Shown here one piece after another: positions 11,315-21,892 of a DNA stretch of 64,000 nucleotides (within the stretch, counting starts at the first letter, position 1; every line of letters starts with the position of its first letter). The stretch lies in NCBI GenBank assembly GCA_038502055.1, contig JAXRKN010000044.1, positions 7,820,501-7,884,500 on the forward strand, in the 5' to 3' direction. The translations under genes were made by a program, and so were the position numbers. The DNA is from Tanytarsus gracilentus. Lineage: Eukaryota; Arthropoda; Insecta; Diptera; Chironomidae. Below the pieces are notes generated by a model. The model had not been told where the DNA came from. It ran no database searches and saw only the letters and a list, made by a program, of their open reading frames with translations.

Positions 11315-12326
11315 GAAAACGATTGGGAGAAGAAAAAAATAAAAATATCACCAACGGTATCTGTTGAATGGACGAGAGTAAGAAAGTGAATTTGATCGAC
11401 ATTAAAATTATATGATAATGGTCCCTCTTAAGAATTCTTGGGTGTGTGAAAGAAAATAAAATTGACTAGGAGAATCCTCTTACGAAACTTGAAAATGAGC
11501 TTGTCTGACACAGAAAATTTATAATTGCATGATGTACCGGCAAACGAGACTTGATTTTTAAAATGTGAGTCTTGATTGAATTCTCAACACACTCATGCGG
11601 ACATTAACATAATTTTGTCATTTTAACTTCACTTTCTTCGCGATCACATAAAAAGATGTTTATGAGAAATTTTACAAGATTGATTGGACCACTCGATTTT
11701 ATTTAAATTTCACCCAATTAAATTCGAGAATGAGAGATTGGAAAATATTTTTTTACGTGATGCAATTTGCGACAAAATTACGAATTAAAATGAACCCAAG
11801 AATGTACAAAAATATAAAAAGTTCTTGGTTTATTTTTTAATGAGTTTTTAATTGCATTTTAAGCAAAACATTTTTTTTTGTTGAATTTTCTTGTGCACGT
11901 GGTTGACAAACAAATTTTATTTCATCTCTAACGTATTTAAAGAATTTAAATTTTACACACACTTACACATACAAACGTAAAAATTTAATATTTTGTTGCT
12001 CTCAAATTTATTTAAAAATTTGAAAGTAATTAAAGCATCAAAAAGTAAATAAATTAGTGAAAAGTGGTAAAAAAATCATCTTGAATTAGGTAAAGTTGAA
12101 GTAAGCGTTGCTAAATGGCTAAAATTGCATTAAAATTAAATTTTTCAAAGTTTGTTTACAAATCAAAATTTTGATAAATTATCTAACTTGAGTTTTAATG
12201 CTTTAATAAATTTAATAATTCATAGACAACATTCTTAATATCCAATTAATCAGTTTCCAACTTATTATTTTAGGAAACGTTTACAATCATCGCCGACTAT
12301 TTTAACCTTCAAAAATTAAAGTAATT
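11315..12326. other. Divergent intergenic region, amd-type gene / PRP3
   Basis: AT-rich region upstream of two genes transcribed away from each other. A good acceptor (TTATTTTAG, ending near 12274) suggests a 5'-UTR intron in PRP3. No other gene or RNA is recognised. Confidence 0.5.
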
Positions 12327-14183
12327 ATGGAGTTTTCGAGGAAAGAACTTGCTGAACTGCGTCCGGATCTTGAAAAAGTATGTGTCCGTATAATGGGATT
12401 AGTTGATGAGAAAGTCATGTCGATTTTCGAAAGAGGTCTCTCGTCTGCATATGATAAGGAAAAGTTTATCAAGAAGTTTAGCACTTTTATGGAAGAAAAG
12501 AAAGCCATAAAGTTGGCAAACAAGCTCGAGACCGTCGTCGATTATGATCCCATAACAAAACCATCCAAAAAGCGAATATTCGATGACGGTGATTTTCGAG
12601 ATACGAAGAGACTCAAAGTGAAACACGAAGAGGAGGGTTCGAATGGAGCTTCCGAAAGTGCATCAAGTAATCCACTGACATCGTCTCAAATCAGGCAAAT
12701 GATGGAAGACGCTCAGCGACAAATTGAGGAGCGTAAAAAGAAAATTGAAGCCATGCAAATGGGTCAAAATGCGCCGAGTGTCGCGAACATGACTGTTGAT
12801 GATCGACAGAAGAGAATCGCAGAACTTCAGCGACAAATTCAAGCAAAACTTTCAGGCATTGCTCAGCCACCAATCGCCGTTAAGGCAACCGATAAACCTC
12901 GACCACTTATTTTAGATCAAGAAGGTCGCACGATTGACACGAGTGGAAGAGAAATCAACATTCAAACTGTTACGCCCACACTTAAAGCAAATATTCGTGC
13001 GAAGAAAAAGGAAACGATTAAACATCAGCATGCTGAAAAGGTGTCCGAAGAAGCTAAGACCATTGAGACGGTCTTTTTTGACGATCGAATTGTCGCTAAG
13101 CCAGCTTTAAGAACAAAAAGAGCTCTACGTTTCCATGAGCCAGGTAAATTTGAACAGCTCGGCGAGCAATTGCGCATGAAAGCTCAAATGGAAAAACTTC
13201 AAAATGAAATTTCGCAAATTGCACGCAAAACTGGCATTAGCAGTGCTACAAAATTGGCACTCATGGCGCCCAAGACAGACGTCCATAATGAGGAAATTCC
13301 AGCACTCGAGTGGTGGGATTCTTGCATCATTGACGATTACTGTAAAGAAGTTAATGGTAAAATTCACATCCGTGAAGAGATTACAAATTTAATTGAGCAT
13401 CCCGTACAAGTAAGGCCACCCAATGAACCAATGCGTGCAGCATACCTTCCAGTATTTCTCACCAAAAAAGAACAGAAAAAACTTCGTCGTCAAAATAGAC
13501 GCGAGGCATGGAAGGAGGAACAGGAGAAAATTCGTCTCGGTCTCATCGATCCACCCGAGCCCAAATTGAAAATCTCAAATCTCATGCGAGTGCTTGGCAC
13601 TGAAGCAGTTCAAGATCCAACTAAAATCGAGGCACACGTTCGTGAGCAAATGCAGAAGCGACAAAAGGCTCACGAAGATGAAAATCAGACACGAAAGTTA
13701 ACCGATGAACAGAGACGCGAGAAAAAAATTCGAAAATTGAAGGAAGACACTGTGTTGGGCGTCAATGTATCAGTCTATAGAATTAAGGACTTGAGTAATC
13801 AATCGAAGAGATTCAAAGTCGAAACAAATGCCAAGCAGCTTTTTATGACTGGAATTTGCATTCTTTTCCGTGACTGCAATATTGTGGTCGTTGAAGGCGG
13901 ACCGAAGCAACAGAAAAAATATCGAAGGCTCATGATGCATAGAATTAAGTGGGAAGAGGACATTTGTAAAGCACTTCCGGATGATGTCGATAAGGAGCAG
14001 CCGAATTCATGCAAACTCGTTTGGGAAGGAAAAATGCCAAAAAGATCTTTTGGTGAAATGAAAATTCGACCCTTTCCTATGGAGAAACCCATCCGTGAGC
14101 TCTTTCAGAAGCACCATTGTGAACACTTTTGGGACCTCGCATATTCCGGAGCTATTTTAGAAACGGCTGTCGATGATGCTTAA
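12327..14183 (+). CDS. Prp3: U4/U6 snRNP protein PRP3
   Basis: Single-exon CDS of 618 aa. The first ~75 residues form a helical PWI-like domain (ELAELRPDLEKVCVRIMGLV). A charged linker with REINIQTVTPTLKANIRAKK follows, then the conserved PRP3 domain (about 270-480, including PALEWWDS and PIEHP-like NLIEHPVQVRPP). The C-terminal DUF1115-type domain (about 490-610) includes VVVEGGPKQQKKYRRLMMHR and the WEGKMPKRSFGEMK segment. PRP3 binds the U4/U6 stem II in the nucleus and stabilises the tri-snRNP for splicing. Human PRPF3 is 683 aa, so the length fits. The stop lies 68 bp from the stop of the converging gene. Confidence 0.95.
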   Translation: MEFSRKELAELRPDLEKVCVRIMGLVDEKVMSIFERGLSSAYDKEKFIKKFSTFMEEKKAIKLANKLETVVDYDPITKPSKKRIFDDGDFRDTKRLKVKHEEEGSNGASESASSNPLTSSQIRQMMEDAQRQIEERKKKIEAMQMGQNAPSVANMTVDDRQKRIAELQRQIQAKLSGIAQPPIAVKATDKPRPLILDQEGRTIDTSGREINIQTVTPTLKANIRAKKKETIKHQHAEKVSEEAKTIETVFFDDRIVAKPALRTKRALRFHEPGKFEQLGEQLRMKAQMEKLQNEISQIARKTGISSATKLALMAPKTDVHNEEIPALEWWDSCIIDDYCKEVNGKIHIREEITNLIEHPVQVRPPNEPMRAAYLPVFLTKKEQKKLRRQNRREAWKEEQEKIRLGLIDPPEPKLKISNLMRVLGTEAVQDPTKIEAHVREQMQKRQKAHEDENQTRKLTDEQRREKKIRKLKEDTVLGVNVSVYRIKDLSNQSKRFKVETNAKQLFMTGICILFRDCNIVVVEGGPKQQKKYRRLMMHRIKWEEDICKALPDDVDKEQPNSCKLVWEGKMPKRSFGEMKIRPFPMEKPIRELFQKHHCEHFWDLAYSGAILETAVDDA

Positions 14184-14251
14184 ATTATTTTAGATTTTCT
14201 TTTTTGGTAAAAATAAAAACTCAAAAAATCTTTATTAAAGTCAAAACTTAT

Positions 14252-15470
14252 CTAGTTTAAAAATTTCCTTTTTAATGCTGGAAAAATAGCGTCCTCGTAA
14301 TAATTAGAAGCGTCTTCGATCATCTGATTTACATAGTCTTCATCTTTTTCAATCCACAACTTAGTAATACGACGTGTCTTCTCAAAATCCAGACTAGCAA
14401 CTGCGAGCAATGCCTTAGTTTTTCCCGTGACAAACATTTGGAGTTGAATTTGTGCAAAATATTTTTTGTTGAGCAGATCGAGATTCGTGTATTGTTTAAA
14501 GGTGTTTGGTGTGCCAGGACACTTAATTTCTAGAATCGATAGAATATTTGTTAAAAAGTTAATTAATACATTTTAACTTACCCAAAACAAAATCATCATG
14601 AATTCCATCAGGTGATGCTGCAAACATTGGATGTTGCTTTGGATTCATGATCAATCCACATCTCTCTAATTTTGGATATTCTTTCTGAACCTCTTGAAAA
14701 ACAAAATCTTCGAGGAATGTACCTCGCATCATGGCAAACGACCATCCTGATGATTTTCCGAGATATTTATCGATTAGGCTGCCGTTTTTGGTAGTGCATC
14801 TGGTGGTCTCATAAAGTCTTGACGCTGTCACTCTTCCGATTCTTAATTGATGCCATAGGTCCGTATCAGCCTGCTCAACTGTAAGTTTATTGGCTTTTTC
14901 GATGAGGTGTAGATTATCATTCATAACTTTGACGCAGTGGTCATAAAAATCCTCGTAATTTCTTCCACCAAATGTTCGAACTAGATTCGCCATGTTGAAA
15001 GCACTGCCAACATCTTCAATATCTTTAAGCTGATCGGGTGTTAAATTTAGTTCTTTTTTCTTCTTTTTAGTCACTTTAATAACTGAAAACTGAACATTGG
15101 CCACGATCGAGCTGTTTTCAGTGTTCTCACTAATTTCTTTTTTTTGCCGTTTGCTCTTATTTTCAGCAACGCTCTCGCTTCTTCGTCTTTTAACACCATT
15201 GAACTCATTAATTGGCAATTTGCTTAAATAAAGCACGAGAATTTCTTTATGCTCACAAAATTGCTTACATTCAAAACAAAAAACATCCAGCACTTCCTTT
15301 TTCTCTTCGTGAATTTTAACTTTCATTTCTTGTGAATTAAAATCACAAATTATCTCATAATCACTCACATTTTTCACTTTAATCTTATGCGGTTCAATTA
15401 GCTTTTTAATTTGATGCCTCGTGCGTCGTGAATTAACTTTATTTTTTGTTAAATAATTGTCGAAATTCAT
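14252..15470 (-). CDS. YqaJ-type nuclease-domain protein with zinc-knuckle N-terminus
   Basis: Exons 15470-14582 and 14529-14252 (52-bp intron) give 388 aa. The C-terminal half matches the lambda-exonuclease/YqaJ fold: LWHQLRIGRVTASR (about 205-218), GTFLED (Glu254), SPDGIH (Asp288) and EIKCPG (Glu297, Lys299), the usual PD-(D/E)XK metal site. The intron splits the Glu297 codon. At 65-74 a CFECKQFCEH motif resembles a SWIM-like CxxC...CxH zinc site, followed by a basic nuclear-localisation-like stretch. YqaJ domains entered eukaryotes from phage or transposon sources, and SWIM+YqaJ proteins are scattered in animals. The active-site set appears intact, so it may be a working DNA exonuclease; its role is not known. 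Confidence 0.85.
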
Positions 15471-16135
15471 TTTTTTGTTTGTGAACTGTTTTATTTGGCG
15501 CCAAGAAAATGTTTTGAAATATTCAATCCGAATCAGAGGGAAGCAAAAAATAATTTGAAAATAAAATTTTTAGGATTCGAACCCAGAACAAACCTAAAAC
15601 TGTAAATTTTAAAATTTCTTTTTGAGATTTATTTATTCATCATATCGTTAAAATCTTATAATTTATATTTTTTCTTAATCCACACTCAAATAATAATAAT
15701 TTTCTATAGAAACCGCGAGCGAGAAAATAATAAGAAAATTTTACAATTTAACTAAATTAAATTCTCTACTGGTCGGGGGAATGAGAGAAAAGTATCACAT
15801 ATTAAAAATGTGAGGAAATTATTTTAGAGTGATGTTGGGCGTTTATTGCACTTATCCAAAAATAAAGAGAAGAAATCATTTTTCTGTGAGTGTTTTTGTC
15901 ATTTTTAAAAATATCCACTAGAATTAAGTACAATTGGAAATTATATGAAAAGTTCTAACAAAAAAAAGTTCTATATAAAGGCTAAAATTGAAATTTCCTG
16001 TAATTTAACCATCAATTGAAAAAAAAAATATCGTTTAACAAGTTGCCTTCAATTTCATAAGATAGAGGAGAATGTGAGGGACTGATCAAGGCATGGACGT
16101 TGTTCAGTGTCACACGTTAGAGGGAATTATTTAAA
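15471..16135. other. Spacer, YqaJ gene upstream / malectin 3' side
   Basis: AT-rich, no open frame of note. A B-box-like word GGATTCGAACC is at 15573-15583. Confidence 0.5.
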
Positions 16136-17033
16136 TCATAGCCTACAAAGGCAAAAAAGGAGAGGTATAAAAAGCACTATGCCGACAAAAATGCTAATGA
16201 CCAGCTGATCATCAATAGTAGAGGTCGAGTATGGTGACTCTGTTGGGGGTCCACTAACAATTTTTCTCTGTTTTGCTATCGTCGGTTTTTCCTCTTCAAT
16301 TGGAATTTCTTTTTCAAAAAGATTTTCATTCGTGTCTGTTGGCGCTGCATTGTCGGTTAAAGGCGGTAATTTGGGTAATTGATGAACGTCACTACCCTTA
16401 ATTAAAACGATACCATTGCACTTGGGATTGTCACGAAAGCCTTTAATGAATTCAACACGAATCTTTCCGGCTCGTATCTCTGACTCTTCCTCTTTATAGT
16501 ATAATCGATTTCGAGACACACTAAAATATATGTGTTCATCATGTGCGTTACCCTTGCCAACGGAACGAAATATATCTAAATCCGATAAGATTTGATGCTC
16601 GCCATTGAGAACGGTATCAAACACCTTTAAATTTGGTGTGTTGAAGTAAACTTCACAAAACTTTAGAATTAAAACATATTCGCCGTCACCAGAAGTCATT
16701 GGCAACTCATATCCAAATGTTGACGTGTGATATCTTCAAAAAAAATGTGTTCATACTTAATAACTAAATTTAAAAATTATTTTACCTTTCCGTTTGATAA
16801 AGAATCTCGTCAGTCTTTGAAACCCTTCCGATGGAGGGGAGATTGAGACCAAAATTACTCGCTGTTCCGATTTTCAGCGGGTCCTTTTCATATTTAATTC
16901 CATTGGAATCTGTGTGCTCCTCGCCGCCGCAATTTATCGCATAAATTACTTTATAACCACTTGTGCTATTGATTTTCGTTACTGCTATCAGTGCAATTAG
17001 TATCGATAGAAGTCCTTTGTTTTTTAAAAACAT
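16136..17033 (-). CDS. Malectin, ER membrane carbohydrate-binding protein
   Basis: Exons 17033-16786 and 16733-16136 (52-bp intron) give 281 aa. The ATG at 17033 opens a signal peptide (GLLSILIALIAVTKIN). The malectin fold spans about 25-195: YAINCGGEEHTDSNGIKYEKD at the start, then EILYQTERYHTSTFGYELP and EGEYVLILKFCEVYF-like GEYVLILKFCEVYF, the hallmark ligand-binding stretch. An acidic linker follows and one membrane helix (about 257-279) with a two- or three-residue tail. Malectin is a type I ER protein that binds diglucosylated high-mannose glycans and works with ribophorin I in quality control. Length and layout match animal malectins (about 290 aa). Confidence 0.93.
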
Positions 17034-18417
17034 AATCCTTGTTTTTACAATTTTTGCGCGTGGTCTATCCAAAAAAAGAGAGATAATTTAATTTCTTTCA
17101 CTCTTATCACCTTTGCGGTTTACGTGGAAAATTTATTCATAAAATTATTTTTTACTCACACTCAAATTGTACTTTAATCACTTAAATCAACTAAATAAAT
17201 GCAGAAAATGGAAAAATCCTATCGCATATGACGGAGAATTGAAGCTCAACTTTTACATAAAAGTTTTAACTCTCATTTAATTAAACATTTTAATTTTTTT
17301 TCTTCTTGTCCAATTTACATTTCCGACAAATTTTTTTTCATCTAAAGTGTCTTGTGTGCACAATTCTCAAAATTGAGTGGCATTGTATTCGGGTTGCGAC
17401 TTTCGTTGAATTTGCAGGTGGCTGTTAATATAAATTTATAAAATTGCTTTAAAAATCAAGGTTCGAATCCTTTTAAAAGAAAATTTTCTGCGGCAATGGT
17501 GTTTTTTTAATCTCAAAAATTTCCTTAAAACTTGGTTCAAATCCTAAAACAAATTTGCAAGCCAATTTAGAGAGAAATAAAATATTTAATTTTTTTATTC
17601 ATACACATCTTTTATTCTCACAAAAAAAATGATGTCTCACAATTATCTTTTTTGTCCATTTTTGTTTTTAATCATAAAAGTAATCATTAAAATGAATGAT
17701 AAAAGAAGGGATTAGGTTTTGAAATGGGTCGCATCATTTATTTACTTCCTAAAAAATTATCTTTAATTAATCTCTACATTATTTAATTTTTTCTTCCTCG
17801 CAAAAAAAAAGTATTTTCATTACTATAAATATTTGTTATCGCGTATTCTACAGAGATTATTAATTTTAATCTGTCCTAATGAATTCGCAATTATCCACAG
17901 ACTTTTTCTTCATTAAATCTTTTATACTTCAATCGACAGCAGTCCTTTCTTTCTAATTTAAAAAAAGTATTAGAAAGTTAAAAAATAATAAAATTGAAAA
18001 TTTATCGAAAGAAGTGGTTTAGTGCCATTTAATCTTTCTTTCCAATGAAAAGAGAAATTCGTCATTCTTATCGCATTCTACTCGTTATTTAAATTTAATA
18101 ATAAAGATGAGGGGCGAAATTTTTCTTGAAAAAAATCGGGCATTGTCACAACTCAAATGTCCTTTAGCATAATGATTTTAATTTTCATCTCTTAATAATG
18201 CTATATGTGTTGTCAGTGAGTGAGTTTTCCTTAATTGTTTATCTTGGAGACAAATTTGCAGCAAAATGATTATATATCCATCGAGAAAAAGTATTATCAG
18301 CATATGTATGTAGTTTTTTAAGGTTTTTCAAATTTTAATGACATAATTTTTTGTTGCTTCCATCAGAAAAGACTTAGTATCCTTAAAGTGTTGCAAATGG
18401 ATGCGACTGCAAGGAAA
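17034..18417. other. Malectin upstream / UBE2E 3' region
   Basis: AT-rich 1.4 kb with no coding support; probably the malectin promoter and the UBE2E 3' UTR. It contains GGTTCGAATCC at 17460-17470 and the near-match GGTTCAAATCC at 17534-17544. Confidence 0.5.
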
Positions 18418-19333
18418 TCACGTAGCATAGCTGAAAATAAAAAAAATCGAGCATTAAAGTTGCAATGATTATTCTAATTTTAGCGAATTACCGTTTCGTC
18501 CAAAGGCGTGCAATTCGATCATGTTCCTCTCTATTTTGTAAATATTGAGTGGCGATGCTTCCGACCAATGGATCAGCTGGAAGAAATTGTTTGAGTTAAG
18601 TTATTCGATAATTTCAAATAGCTGAAAGGACATACCAGGATTACAATCTGTCAATAAAGAGCAAATTGATAGGAGAACCTTTGAAATTGTCAGTGCGGGT
18701 GACCAGTTATCTTTTAATATATCCAAGCAGATGACACCTTGACTATTAATATTGCAATGATAAATTCTAGTTCGGAATAAAACCTATTTAAAAGTTAAAA
18801 ATTATTAGAACTCTATCTCTTGATATTTATTTGCATGTCCTATTAGCAGAACAAACATTTTTCAATGTGATAATGAACTTTCTTACCTTGGGAGGCTTGA
18901 ATGGATATTCTGGTGGAAAATGAATGTCCAAAAAGAAAACACCGCCTTCATAAACTGAGCCTGAATATAGATATAATAAAAAGAAGAGCAGGAAGTTAGC
19001 AGTTGATTTGTTTGTGTTGTCATTGTATGCGCAAAATAATTTACCTGGCGGTCCGAGGATCGTTGAAACCCACTCATACAAATTGTCTCCTTTTGGACCG
19101 GCCGAGCAATTTGGCGGAGGGTCGAGTGTAATTTCAGCAAGTTCCTTTTGCATACGTTTTGCGGATGTTCCTAGTGCTTTTGAAATCTTGGGATTTGGCT
19201 TCGTCTCCTTCGCTTCGGGCTTTGGTGGTGCTGAATCGGCACTACTATTTCCTGCGCTACCTGCACCACTTCCATTGCGTCGATTGCCACCACTTGAACC
19301 AGCACCGCTACTACCCGATGATGAGGTTGACAT
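18418..19333 (-). CDS. Ubiquitin-conjugating enzyme E2, UBE2E/UbcD2 class
   Basis: Five exons: 19333-19045, 18960-18887, 18783-18636, 18576-18492 and a 13-nt last coding exon 18430-18418, giving 202 aa. A Ser/Gly/Asn-rich N-terminal extension (about 55 residues) precedes the UBC core, as in the UBE2E group. The core has YHCNINSQGVICLDI with catalytic Cys140, and DNWSP and the terminal WTKRYAT are family-typical. It takes ubiquitin from E1 and passes it to substrates through RING E3 ligases, largely in the nucleus for this class. Without the tiny last exon the chain would lose its final tyrosine, alanine and threonine. The divergent gene (WDR12) starts about 1.2 kb away. Confidence 0.96.
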
Positions 19334-20501
19334 ATTCTATTTGTTCTGAGTGAAAAAATTTGTAATTTTAGACTTTTTCCGACATTTTGAATAAAGAGAA
19401 AAAAGGATTTTTATAAAATTAAAAATTAAGTCAGAAAATCGCGAGAAATTTCAAGGGAGCTGTTAGTAAGCACTTTCAGAAGTGTAAATTGTGGCTGAGT
19501 GTGTGCGAGAGAAAAAAAAATCAAGTCAAGACCAGGAGGAGATCTTTATTAATGGACTTGATGTGGGGTCATGAAACATTCTTTCGATTTATGGTCTGTC
19601 TTGTGTTAATCACATTATTGTTTGCATCTAGCATTAATGAGCTCTTGAAAAGTGACAAAATACTGAATTATGCCTTTGTCAATTTGATGAGCCAGCCATT
19701 TTGAAGATTTTTTCTCCCCATTTTTTCACATAAAATTTCCTCTCTTACACCCACTTTTAGCTCATCTGATGGCATTTAAGTTACAATAAATTCATTAAGT
19801 AATAGAATGCAGTAGATTTCATTTAGCTATTAGGTCCTTTGTGTGGCTTTTGATCAATGAAGTTTTTTTCAATAATGGCAATTTTAAAGGTGAAATTTTA
19901 TAGTTTTTTAATCTCGTCTTGATGCGATTTTAATTAGACTCGATGCAATTTAAATCAAGTTTAAGCTTATTAATTCATTCTCACCTTTTTTATTTGTCAA
20001 TTGGACTCAAAACACTTTAAAAACTAAAATTAAAGCAACTCTCAATCAGACGGTTTTCTCACTGTACAACTTTTTTTACCCCCTCGGATAAAGTGACAGC
20101 ATACAGAAAGTACAGTGAAGGAAATTAATTTAAGTCACTTGTTTGAAATTTATTTAAAGATTCAATTTCGGGTGGAGTTAGTACTTTTTTAGTTTTATAG
20201 GAAACATTTCACTTTCCATTCTGTTTCCTTATTTTTGTTCAACCTCAGAAGAACATAATGGAAAGTAAAACGTTTTAAAATTATTTGTTCACAAATGAAA
20301 AGTGAAATATTTCAATTTCCTTCACTGTATGCTGTCAGTTAATTCTGTCAACAAATTAAAAACCGCATTGGTTGAACTGAAAATTATAAATTCAACAATA
20401 ACAAAGAGATTCAAGAGGTAAATTCGTTTAGATCACTCAAAATATCGTAATTAATATGAAATCTTCACTATTAGCGCTTGAATCTTCAAATAACTATCGA
20501 A
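19334..20501. other. Divergent intergenic region, UBE2E / WDR12
   Basis: 1.17 kb upstream of both genes, AT-rich; the 71-aa frame at 19489-19704 has no recognisable feature. It contains the small inverted-repeat element at 20094-20337. Confidence 0.55.
20094..20337. mobile_element. Small MITE-like inverted-repeat element
   Basis: About 244 bp bounded by imperfect inverted repeats. The left end reads TGACAGCATACA; the right end is its exact reverse complement. Inward, both ends continue with GTGAAGGAAATT, but the left arm carries an extra 9-bp GAAAGTACA duplication. Inner stretches (about 20201-20220 and 20285-20310) also pair in part. No coding capacity; no clear target-site duplication. Confidence 0.6.
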
Positions 20502-21830
20502 ATGGCTCAAGCTGAAGTTGAAGAGCAACAACTTCAGATTCATCTGATCACGAAGCAAACACAATTTGCTGTTCCCGACACGCCATATTCCATTCAATCG
20601 AACGTTACGACAGTTGAATTAAATACGCTGATTAATACACTTTTAAGAGAGACTCAGGATGGAATTTATTCAGATGTTGATTTTGACTTTTTGGTTCGTG
20701 GAGAATTTTTAAGGCATTCACTCGCTAAACATCTAAAGGATCGTGAAGTTTCGTTCGAGGATGTTGTCGATATTGAATATGTTGAGAGATTTCCAGCACC
20801 AGAACCGATGGATGTTCTTTTACACGACGATTGGGTTTCAGCGATACAGGCAAACGGTCATTGGATCTTAACTGGATCTTATGACAACTCAGTAAATATT
20901 TGGAATATGAAAGGCGAGCATAAATTGACTTTAACAGAAAGTCACGAAGCACCGATTAAAGGCGTTGGATGGATAAGTCTCAACGAAGACACTGCAACAT
21001 TCGCGAGTGGCTCGAAAGATCAAACGATTCTCATTTGGCAGTGGAATATAGCTAAAAATAAGGCACAACCAATAGTGAGCTGCAAAGGACATGAGCGTGC
21101 AGTCGAGTGTATTTCAATATCGTCAAATGGTAAACTAATCGCTTCAGGTGGATGGGATAATTTCCTCAAAGTATGGTCAGCATCAAGCGATGACGATACG
21201 GACTCGAGTGAGACAACTAAAAAAATGCGTATTGATGAGCCGAAAGTAAGAACCCCACTAGCAACACTCGAAGGACATCGTGAAGCACTGTCATCGACAC
21301 AGTGGATCGATAATACGACAATACTTACTTCCTCATGGGATCATACAATGAAAATTTGGGATCTCAATATGAAAGCGCTCAAGAATGAAATTGCAGGCAA
21401 CAAATCATTCTTCGACGCAAGCTATTCGGCACTCAATGGACTCATTTTAACGGCATCAGCTGATAAAAATATTAGACTCTATGATCCGAAGACAAACCGT
21501 AAGTTAATTCTTAAATTTAAAATTAACATTTCACTCTATATTTAACTATTTACAGAAGGAACAATCGTTAAAGGAACTTATCTTGGACATTCTCAGTGGG
21601 TATCATCGGTGAAGTGGTCAAAGACAGAGCAACATTTATTCATCTCTGGCTCATATGATAATCAAGTGAAATTATGGGATATGCGAAGCTTTAAGGCACC
21701 ACTTTACGATTTAATGGGCCACGAGGACAAAGTAATGGCAGTTGATTGGTCAAATCCGAAATACATCTTATCAGGCGGCACCGATAACTCTGTCAGGATT
21801 TTTAAGTCGAAAAAATTCTCAGAAGAATAA
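20502..21830 (+). CDS. Ribosome biogenesis protein WDR12
   Basis: Exons 20502-21498 and 21556-21830 (57-bp intron) give 423 aa, close to animal WDR12. The start ATG at 20502 has context CGAAATGG; the open frame upstream lacks an ATG. An NLE domain occupies about 10-90 (QIHLITKQTQFAVPDTPYSI), followed by about seven WD40 repeats with WD/IW motifs such as GSYDNSVNIWNMKG and TSSWDHTMKIWDLN. WDR12 joins PES1 and BOP1 in the PeBoW complex that matures 28S and 5.8S rRNA in the nucleolus. A downstream AATAAA lies at 21846. Confidence 0.96.
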
Positions 21831-21845
21831 ATTTTTTAAAACAGA

Positions 21846-21878
21846 AATAAAAGTTTAATTAAAAATCTAACTTTTATT
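21846..21878. terminator. Overlapping poly(A) signals of converging genes
   Basis: AATAAA on the plus strand (21846-21851, for WDR12) and AATAAA on the minus strand (21878-21873, for ECSIT) are only 22 bp apart, and only 62 bp separate the two stop codons. The 3' UTRs must be very short or overlap. Confidence 0.7.
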
Positions 21879-21892
21879 TACTTCTTTTTCTA

